In this document: one piece after another, positions 6,367-11,392 of the stretch
How the letters are laid out: every line of letters starts with the position of its first letter
Numbering within the stretch: the first letter of the stretch is position 1
Source of the DNA: SXXH01 sp041165735
Lineage (GTDB): Bacteria; Planctomycetota; UBA1135; GCA-002686595
Length of the DNA stretch: 11,392 bases
Reading direction: 5' to 3'
Assembly (NCBI GenBank): GCA_046341775.1
Contig: JBKDQQ010000183.1
Location: 1-11,392 of the forward strand
Made by a program: the position numbers and the translations under genes
Notes under the pieces: model-generated
Seen by the model: only the letters and a program-made list of their open reading frames with translations
Database searches by the model: none
What the model was told of the DNA's origin: nothing

Positions 6367-7395
6367 TCAGACGCGCAGGATGTCCGGACGCCCGAGCACG
6401 CTCGGCCAATGCGGCACGCGCGTCAGCACCTCGCCACCGCACAGGATCGCGTCCTCGGCCTTGGCGCCGGCGATCGAAGGGTTCCAGCCGTAGCTCTGCC
6501 CCGCGACGATCGGCGTGGCGTCGCCGGGCGTGGCGATGCGCTCGCGCGTGCGATAGCCGAGCGACCCTCCTTGGTGGTGCAGGCGCCATTCGTCCGCGAA
6601 GCCGACCGCGCGATAGGCGTCCATCCCCGCCTGCAACGCCAGCCCCAAGGTGCGTCCGGGCCGCGTGGCGTCGTGCAGCGCGCGCTCGACTTCCAGCACG
6701 GCGCGGTGGCGCCGCGCCAGTTCCGCGTCCGGCGCCCCGACCGAGCACAGCCGCGACAGGCACACGACCAGCCCGTGGCGCGTGCCGCACATCCCCGCCA
6801 GCAGGTTGCGCGCGAAGCGCCGCTCGCCCGGGATGGGATGGCGGTGCTGGAAGGCGCGCTCGTCCGCGGCCACGAGACAGACGGGCGCGTGGATGTCGCG
6901 CGCGCGCAGGGCCGCGATCCAGCGCGCCGCGATGTCGAGCTCGCGCTCGAGCGGTCGGATCGCCAGCAACGCCTCCGCGCTGGCCTCCGCCGCGTCGCGT
7001 CCAAGGGCGCGCAGGCGTTCTTCGTCGGCGCGCGTGAAGGGCGTGCGCACCTCGGCGAGCGGATCGCCCTCGAGGTCGGAGAGGATGCGCCGATCGCGCG
7101 GCAATTCGCGCTCCGACCACCATGGTCCGCTCTCGATCTCCCACGCGGCGCCAAACTCCTCCTCGGCGAGGCGGGCGGCCTCGATCACGCTCGTCAGCAC
7201 GACGCGCCGCGCGGGAGACCACAGGAGCCGCGCGACGCCGTGCACGCCGAACAGGTCGCAGTGCACGTCGGCACCTTCCGCGAGCCAGGCGATGTTGGCG
7301 CGATCCGCGACGAGGAGCGCATCGGCGCCGTGCTGTTGCAGCAGCTTGGCGAGGCGCGCCTCCTTCTCCGGGTCGGGAGCACGAAGGCGCGCCAT
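6367..7395 (-). CDS. Degenerate M24 family (aminopeptidase P / creatinase-like) protein
   Basis: Encodes 342 aa with a creatinase-type N-terminal domain (ADALLVADRANIAWLAEG, about 24-41) and a pita-bread C-terminal domain. True M24 peptidases bind two metal ions through Asp, Asp, His, Glu, Glu. Here the region that should hold both Asp ligands reads LLAGMCGTRHGLVVCLSRL (199-217) with no Asp, and the first Glu segment is WNPSIAG (304-310). A His (273-274, LHHQGGSLGY) and the last Glu (314, AED) remain. The HRHPIP motif (184-189) and HHQGG mark a distinct subfamily found in many bacteria, so this is an inherited variant, not a fresh mutation. It is annotated as Xaa-Pro peptidase in databases, but metal-dependent peptidase activity is doubtful. 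No signal peptide. It lies 39 bp after the PepSY-FKBP gene, probably cotranscribed. Start is the ATG at 7395; only a weak GGA precedes it. Confidence 0.85.
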   Translation of the reverse strand: MARLRAPDPEKEARLAKLLQQHGADALLVADRANIAWLAEGADVHCDLFGVHGVARLLWSPARRVVLTSVIEAARLAEEEFGAAWEIESGPWWSERELPRDRRILSDLEGDPLAEVRTPFTRADEERLRALGRDAAEASAEALLAIRPLERELDIAARWIAALRARDIHAPVCLVAADERAFQHRHPIPGERRFARNLLAGMCGTRHGLVVCLSRLCSVGAPDAELARRHRAVLEVERALHDATRPGRTLGLALQAGMDAYRAVGFADEWRLHHQGGSLGYRTRERIATPGDATPIVAGQSYGWNPSIAGAKAEDAILCGGEVLTRVPHWPSVLGRPDILRV

Positions 7396-7434
7396 GATCG
7401 TCCGCGATGGAATCGAAGGCCTGGAACCCGGCCG

Positions 7435-8127
7435 TCAGTTGCGCACGATGGCCACGAGTTCGACGTCGAACACGAGCATCGCGGCCGGCGGGATGACGGG
7501 CGGACGGCCGCCGGCCCCGTAGGCGAGCTGGTAGGGGATCAGGAGCTTGCGCTTGCCGCCGATCTTCATCGTGGCGACGCCCTCGGTCCAGCCCTTGATC
7601 ACGCCGTTGAGCGGGAACTCCGCGGGTTGGCCGCGATCGACCGAGCTGTCGAACTTGGTGCCATCGAGCAGCCAACCCGAGTAGTGCACGCGCACCGTCG
7701 AGGCGGGGCCGGCGGGCTGGGCGCCGTCGCCGACCTTGATGTCGTAGTACTTGAGGCCGGAGGGAGTCGAGGTCCAATTGCCGGCCATGGCGTCGCCGGG
7801 GCAGACCCAGGCCGGAATCTCGGTCGGAGTCGCGGCGCCGGTTTCGCCATCGACGCTCACCTTCCAGGCCTTGTCGCCGCCGACGCACTCGACCGTGTAG
7901 ACCGCCTTGCCGTCCTTGAGCGCGAGGTCGGCACGCACGGCCTTGCCGCCGACGGCCTTGGCGGCGCTGGCGGCCGCGTCGGCGAGGCCCACCTTCGCGG
8001 CGTCCGTCAAGCGGTACAAGTCGGCGGGCGTGGGCGGGAGGTTCGTGTAGTCCTTCTGGGCCAAGGTGTAGGTGGCGGCGGCGGCGAGCCCGGCGAGGGC
8101 CGCGACGGCGAGGAGGGTGGTCTTCAT
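7435..8127 (-). CDS. Exported FKBP-type peptidyl-prolyl isomerase with N-terminal PepSY-like domain
   Basis: Encodes 230 aa. Residues 1-23 are a signal peptide (MKTTLLAVAALAGLAAAA core), so the protein acts outside the cytoplasm. Residues about 40-103 look like a PepSY domain: a helix with GGKAV, then ADLALKDGKAVYTVE and WKVSVDGETGA, the usual two-strand pattern ending in an Asp-x-x-Thr-Gly turn. Residues 123-228 are a complete FKBP domain with the active-site positions present: Tyr149, Phe159, Asp160, Val176-Ile177, Trp180, Tyr203 and Phe220. It should catalyse cis-trans isomerisation of Xaa-Pro bonds in exported proteins. The start is the ATG at the signal peptide; an in-frame ATG at 8154 would add nine residues before it and is less likely. 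No SD; a C-rich tract precedes the ATG. It heads the operon with the M24-like gene and is divergent from the pilin operon. FKBP assignment is secure, PepSY moderately so. Confidence 0.92.
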   Translation of the reverse strand: MKTTLLAVAALAGLAAAATYTLAQKDYTNLPPTPADLYRLTDAAKVGLADAAASAAKAVGGKAVRADLALKDGKAVYTVECVGGDKAWKVSVDGETGAATPTEIPAWVCPGDAMAGNWTSTPSGLKYYDIKVGDGAQPAGPASTVRVHYSGWLLDGTKFDSSVDRGQPAEFPLNGVIKGWTEGVATMKIGGKRKLLIPYQLAYGAGGRPPVIPPAAMLVFDVELVAIVRN

Positions 8128-8174
8128 GGGGTGGGTGCGAGCCGCAGGACGCAAGAAGGCGCCTCGGCGGTCGA

Positions 8175-8180
8175 ATGTTA
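8175..8180 (-). promoter_or_regulatory. Candidate -10 element of the PepSY-FKBP gene
   Basis: Read on the minus strand as TAACAT, in the divergent spacer 47 nt before the ATG at 8127. Transcription would start near 8168, giving a leader of about 40 nt. The -35 position has no good match. Confidence 0.3.
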
Positions 8181-8242
8181 GCCGAGCGGTTGGTCGCGGA
8201 CACCACGGCGCGGGCTCAATCTTCGGCTCGAAATCCCGCAGC

Positions 8243-8262
8243 GGAGGTCAAGCCGACCCTCC
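8243..8262. other. Hairpin in the divergent spacer before the pilin operon
   Basis: GGAGGTC and GACCCTCC pair as a 7-bp stem with one bulged C and a 5-nt loop AAGCC. It lies between the candidate promoters of the two divergent transcripts, where a regulator site could be, but the symmetry is short and it may be chance in such GC-rich DNA. Confidence 0.25.
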
Positions 8263-8278
8263 TGAAATTGCGACATAC

Positions 8279-8284
8279 TACATT
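8279..8284 (+). promoter_or_regulatory. Candidate -10 element of the minor-pilin operon
   Basis: TACATT lies in the most AT-rich part of the spacer (about 8263-8287). It would start transcription near 8291 and give a leader of about 60 nt containing the SD at 8341. No -35 match and no sigma-54 GG/GC pair at the right spacing were found. Confidence 0.25.
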
Positions 8285-8340
8285 GCAGCGCTGGTCGTCC
8301 GGGCAGGCACGACCGCGGAGTACAAGCCGCACGCTGCACA

Positions 8341-8346
8341 AGGAGG
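8341..8346 (+). promoter_or_regulatory. Shine-Dalgarno AGGAGG that decides a TTG start
   Basis: A perfect AGGAGG followed by 4 nt and TTG at 8351. It is the only in-frame start near the prepilin signal. The ATG at 8370 is in another frame. This SD contrasts with the SD-less genes to the left. Confidence 0.7.
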
Positions 8347-8350
8347 CGGA

Positions 8351-8785
8351 TTGCACATTCGGGTCGGACATGCGCGCGCACCGGGCAGGGGAAGCGCGTC
8401 GAGCGGATTCACCTTGGTCGAGTTGACGGTGGCGATCACCGTCCTGCTCGTAGCCGTGCTCTCGACGGGCGTGGCGCAGTTGTCGGCCTTCCGGCTGCAG
8501 CAAGGCGCGAAGGAGACGACCTATGCGCACGCCGCGCTGGAGTCGGCGATGGAGTCGATCCTGTCGCGCAGCCTGGACGACATCGACGATCGGCACCCGG
8601 CTGGCCAACCGATGGCGGGATTCCAGGCGCCGGGCATCCACGACCTGCGGCTCGTCCCGTCCTATCCCGGTTGGACCGCGGGGACACCACCGCCCGATCC
8701 GCTGACGATCGTCGTCACCGCCACCTGGACAGACCGGCGCGGCGAGGAGCGGCGCGACACGCTGCGGGGGATGAAGACGCGATGA
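8351..8785 (+). CDS. Type IV pilin-like minor pilin / pseudopilin (PilV/GspI-like)
   Basis: Encodes 144 aa. A basic 19-residue leader ends at Gly19, followed by FTLVE, the prepilin peptidase cleavage site, with the Glu at mature position 5 (residue 24) present. A hydrophobic helix follows (about 20-46), which holds the pilin in the membrane before assembly. The small C-terminal part includes LTIVVTATWTDRRGEE, the beta-strand pattern typical of PilV/GspI. In type IV pili and type II secretion such proteins form the tip or initiation complex with PilW/GspJ and PilX/GspK, and the gene order here matches that. It starts with TTG after a strong SD; longer upstream starts lack a pilin-like leader. 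It is the first gene of the operon, and its stop overlaps the next start (ATGA). Family assignment is secure; whether it serves a pilus or a secretion system cannot be decided in this window. Confidence 0.85.
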   Translation: MHIRVGHARAPGRGSASSGFTLVELTVAITVLLVAVLSTGVAQLSAFRLQQGAKETTYAHAALESAMESILSRSLDDIDDRHPAGQPMAGFQAPGIHDLRLVPSYPGWTAGTPPPDPLTIVVTATWTDRRGEERRDTLRGMKTR

Positions 8786-9621
8786 TCGGATGTCGGCGAC
8801 CAACGCGCAGGACGCGCTCGGGCTTCACCCTGCTGGAGGTGGCGATCACGTCCTCCGTGCTGTTCCTCGTCACCGCGGCGCTGGTGCAGCAACTCGAAGC
8901 GACGCGCAGGCTGGCGATGACGGCGCGCACAGGCGAGCGCTTGCATGCGAGCGGCACGGCCGCGTTGAAGTCCGTGGGGGAGGAACTGCGCCGCTCGGCC
9001 CGCACCTGGGTGGGTGGCGTCGAGTATCCGCTGCTCTGCGTCGATGGCGATCCGGGTGCGGGTCCGGCCTACTTGGCGCACGAGGGAGCGATCGAGAACG
9101 CCGCGCCCGACGAGGTGGACCATGGCCCCAACGTGGCCGTCGCGTTCGCCGTGCCGACGATGCGCCGATTGGCGGAAGGCCTCGACGGCTTGAACTACTG
9201 CCTCGATTGCAGCGAGGAGGAATTCGACGACGGCTCGGGTGGCGCGACCCAAGGGGACGGCGACGAACCGCTCGGGATGTACCACGACCCCGAGGGGTCG
9301 GACGGCGAATACAGGCGCGTGTACCACGCGCCCTACATCGACCCCGGGACAGGACTCGTGCGCTGGTCGGACGAAGTCGCGTCCTTGGCGGTCGTGGCCG
9401 ATGCGCGGGGACGCAACACGCTCGAACTGCGGGTGGGCGGCGCGCGCACGAAGACGCTGGCGAGGGACGTCGAGCGCATCGTGTGCGACACGAGCGCGAC
9501 CGATCCGGTGGGCGTTCCCGTGGGAGCGGTGCGCGTGCGCCTGTGGCTGCGTGCGCGCGACGAGACAGGGGCGCTGCAGCGTTGGAGCGGCGAGAGCATC
9601 GTGCACTTGAGGAACGAATAG
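8782..9621 (+). CDS. Type IV pilin-like minor pilin / pseudopilin (PilW/GspJ-like)
   Basis: Encodes 279 aa. A short basic leader (MIGCRRPTRRTRSG) is cleaved after Gly14, before FTLLE with Glu19 at mature position 5; the hydrophobic helix runs to about residue 36. The C-terminal segment has LARDVERIVCD followed by VGAVRVRLWLRARD, a pattern usual in PilW/GspJ proteins. Residues about 85-195 form a long Asp/Glu/Gly-rich insert, including CLDC (140-143) and an acidic run to about 162 that could be a calcium-binding loop. The ATG overlaps the previous stop by 4 nt (ATGA), so translation is probably coupled; the purine run at 8766-8771 is a weak SD. The product should join the PilV-like and PilX-like neighbours in a minor-pilin complex. 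Cys140/Cys143 might form a disulphide outside the cell. Assignment by prepilin signal and context; I cannot separate PilW from GspJ. Confidence 0.82.
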   Translation: MIGCRRPTRRTRSGFTLLEVAITSSVLFLVTAALVQQLEATRRLAMTARTGERLHASGTAALKSVGEELRRSARTWVGGVEYPLLCVDGDPGAGPAYLAHEGAIENAAPDEVDHGPNVAVAFAVPTMRRLAEGLDGLNYCLDCSEEEFDDGSGGATQGDGDEPLGMYHDPEGSDGEYRRVYHAPYIDPGTGLVRWSDEVASLAVVADARGRNTLELRVGGARTKTLARDVERIVCDTSATDPVGVPVGAVRVRLWLRARDETGALQRWSGESIVHLRNE

Positions 9622-9623
9622 GC

Positions 9624-9629
9624 GGGAGG
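9624..9629 (+). promoter_or_regulatory. Shine-Dalgarno of the PilX-like gene
   Basis: GGGAGG sits 9 nt before the ATG at 9639 and just after the stop of the PilW-like gene. It supports 9639 as the start and continuation of the operon. Confidence 0.7.
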
Positions 9630-9638
9630 GCGAAGCAG

Positions 9639-11392
9639 ATGGACATCAGGCGGGGATCGAGGGGTGTTCGGCGCTCGCGCCGCGGCGCGGCGCTGGTCTA
9701 CGCGGCATTCGGAGCGATGCTCGCAGGAGGACTGGTGGCGACGTCGCTGAGCTTGTCGCTTTCGGCCAAGAAGACGGCCGACGCGCGCCGCGAGCATGGA
9801 GCCGCCCGCTTCCTGGCGGAGGGCGCCACGGAAGCGGCCAAGAAGGCCATCCAGCAGGCCCTCGCCAATTGGGAGGAGGTCCCCTTGGCCGGCACCGTCG
9901 ACATCGACGGCAGGTCCGCCACATGGGCCGTGCGTCCGACGGGCTACCGGCAGGTCGAGGAGGACGAGGCGGGCATCCAGACGGAGGTGCGCGGCTACGA
10001 AGTGCGGGCGCGCGCCGAGTTCGATGGAACCACCCAGGAATCGCTGCGTTGGATCAACGCGCGCATCACGCCCCTGTTCCAGTTCGCCGTGTTCTACACG
10101 ACCGACCTGGAGGTCAACCCGGGCGCGAACATGACGATCAACGGTCGCGTGCACACGAACGGCGACATGCACCTGACCGGCAACGGCGCGACCCTGACGC
10201 TCAACACGAACTACGTGCGCGCGGTCGGGGACATCCGCCGCAACCGCAAGGACAACCCGGGCAACACCGGTGGGACTGTCCGCATCCGCCAGTGGGTCGC
10301 CGATCCGTTCAGCAGCGCGGAGCCGACCGCGTACTACACCCTGTGGTCGAGCGCGCAGATGTCGTCCATGGGCATCGCCAGCGTCAGCGGCTTCGACAGC
10401 GCGTTCACGCAGGGACACGACGCAGGGCTCGACGGCTCCTACCTCGAGGAGGGCGACCTGCTCCCGTTCGGCCCAGGCGCCCTCGACTATTGGGGCCCGC
10501 CCGACGGCTACGCGGGAGGTGGCGGGCACACCGTGCAGTGCTCGGACCACGACGTGGGCGAAGCCGTCGTGCCGCGCATCGGATCGATCGCCATGTACGA
10601 GGAGGCGACCGGAGGCAACTTCGTGTACGACGCCGCCACCCAATCGCACGTGGCCGCGCCCGGCGGGCCGGGCACGGGCACGCACTCGAAGGGCTTCTAC
10701 CACGAGAACGCCGGACTCTCGATCCTCGTGCAGGCCGACGGATCGACGTGGAAGGCCTACGACGCGAACGGACTGGAAGTCACAGAGAGCCTCAAGAACA
10801 TCGGCGGCGTGCCGGGCAGCCACGCCGTTTCGTTCAAGAACATCTACGACGCGCGGCAAGCGAACGGCGGGGCGGGCACGGTGCGCGTGCTGGATGTCGA
10901 CATGCAGAAGCTCGGCGCCTCGGGCAAGTGGCCGTCGAATGGACTGCTGTACGCGGCGCACGCGGGCACGACCACCGGCACGAACTCCAAGGGCGTGCGA
11001 CTGTCGAACGGGAACACTCTTCCCGCGAAGCTGACGGTGGCGAGCGAGAACGCCATCTACGTCAAGGGCGACTACAACAAGGGCAGCGCCAGCGTCCCCA
11101 AGAAGCCGGCCGCCGTGATCGGCGACGCCATCAACCTGCTGTCCAACGCCTGGAACGACGGCAAGACGCACACGAGCGGGTTGCCCGCCGCCACGGCGAC
11201 GACCTACAACATGGCGATGATCTCGGGCAACCAGGACACGGTGGGCGCGAGCTACAACGGGGGCCTCGAGAACCTGCCGCGCTTCCACGAGAACTGGACG
11301 GGCAAGGCCTGCAACATCAAGGGATCGCTGGTGAACACCTGGAACTCGGCCCACGCCACCGGCCAGTGGGTCTACGGCGGCAATCGCTACAC
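9639..11392 (+). CDS. Large PilX-like pilus assembly protein, 3' end outside the window
   Basis: An open frame of 584 codons runs from the ATG off the right edge with no stop. Residues 1-15 are strongly basic, then RRGAALVYAAF leads into one membrane helix (about 16-42), as in PilX-type N-termini; there is a Gly (16) but no Glu at position 5, as in GspK. Residues 43-140 are a helical, charged region. A conserved core starts at LFQFAVFYTTDLEVNPGANM (146-165), followed by NGRVHTNGDMHL, and ends with LTVASENAIYVKGDYN (465-480) and KKPAAVIGDAINLLSNAWND. Proteins with these two blocks are large extracellular PilX-like proteins widespread in Planctomycetota and related phyla; their exact role is unknown. 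It is far longer than PilX or GspK. Last in the visible operon, 17 bp after the PilW-like gene, it probably forms part of the pilus or pseudopilus tip. The antisense open frame over it is a high-GC shadow. Confidence 0.85.
   Translation, partial: MDIRRGSRGVRRSRRGAALVYAAFGAMLAGGLVATSLSLSLSAKKTADARREHGAARFLAEGATEAAKKAIQQALANWEEVPLAGTVDIDGRSATWAVRPTGYRQVEEDEAGIQTEVRGYEVRARAEFDGTTQESLRWINARITPLFQFAVFYTTDLEVNPGANMTINGRVHTNGDMHLTGNGATLTLNTNYVRAVGDIRRNRKDNPGNTGGTVRIRQWVADPFSSAEPTAYYTLWSSAQMSSMGIASVSGFDSAFTQGHDAGLDGSYLEEGDLLPFGPGALDYWGPPDGYAGGGGHTVQCSDHDVGEAVVPRIGSIAMYEEATGGNFVYDAATQSHVAAPGGPGTGTHSKGFYHENAGLSILVQADGSTWKAYDANGLEVTESLKNIGGVPGSHAVSFKNIYDARQANGGAGTVRVLDVDMQKLGASGKWPSNGLLYAAHAGTTTGTNSKGVRLSNGNTLPAKLTVASENAIYVKGDYNKGSASVPKKPAAVIGDAINLLSNAWNDGKTHTSGLPAATATTYNMAMISGNQDTVGASYNGGLENLPRFHENWTGKACNIKGSLVNTWNSAHATGQWVYGGNRY

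Noticed and set aside
5708..6493. Plus-strand frame of 261 codons over the RRM gene
   Set aside because: It is out of frame with the RRM, which has both RNP motifs. The translation is Arg/Pro/Ala-rich noise.
6329..8206. Minus-strand open frame of 625 codons across the M24-like and PepSY-FKBP genes
   Set aside because: It is in a different frame from both real genes, is Arg/Ala-rich, and has no domain. The real frames have clear motifs.
8072..8350. Upstream extension of the PilV-like frame to 8072
   Set aside because: It would overlap the divergent PepSY-FKBP gene and put more than 90 extra residues before the prepilin site. The SD-TTG at 8341-8353 gives a normal leader.
9333..11354. Minus-strand open frame of 673 codons
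   Set aside because: It is antisense to the PilW-like and PilX-like genes and has no domain or start signal; it is a shadow of the plus-strand frame that runs off the edge.

Overview
The window is about 70 percent GC with dense genes on both strands. It holds nine complete genes and one cut off by the right edge. The gene set points to a Gram-negative, probably environmental bacterium: a lipoprotein-type prolyl oligopeptidase, exported FKBP, pseudopilins, and a giant PilX-like protein of a type common in Planctomycetota and related phyla. Planctomycetota is my best guess. It is an inference from protein style and the scarcity of Shine-Dalgarno (SD) sequences; no marker gene is present to prove it.

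Layout, left to right. Positions 1-102 are an intergenic or downstream flank where I see nothing firm. A minus-strand pair follows: a prolyl oligopeptidase (103-2220) downstream of an amidase-signature enzyme (2253-3869). The amidase is divergent from an Atg22/UMF1-type MFS transporter (3916-5220). The two GTG start codons are only 46 bp apart and share a symmetrical promoter/operator-like inverted repeat. The transporter is followed by a SlyD-like FKBP (5231-5656) and an RRM RNA-binding protein (5787-6308). A convergent gap with a 7-bp-stem hairpin separates these from a second minus-strand pair: a degenerate M24 'aminopeptidase P-like' protein (6367-7395) downstream of an exported PepSY-FKBP protein (7435-8127). 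A 223-bp divergent spacer then leads into a plus-strand pilus/type II secretion minor-pilin operon: PilV/GspI-like (8351-8785), PilW/GspJ-like (8782-9621) and a large PilX-like protein (9639 to the edge, incomplete).

How the parts work together. The last three genes are tightly spaced or overlapping and should form one operon for the tip or minor-pilin complex of a type IV pilus or secretion pseudopilus. The rest are housekeeping or catabolic: peptide hydrolysis (prolyl oligopeptidase, amidase), solute transport, protein folding (two FKBPs) and RNA binding. I see no RNA genes, CRISPR arrays, insertion sequences, phage genes or defence systems.

The most distinctive signal is regulatory. Several genes lack an SD sequence and instead carry a TANNNT -10-like hexamer 6-7 nt before the start codon, the signature of leaderless transcription. 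In the amidase/transporter pair the motif sits in mirror symmetry with an in-frame stop codon inside each copy. The pilus operon instead uses strong SD sequences.
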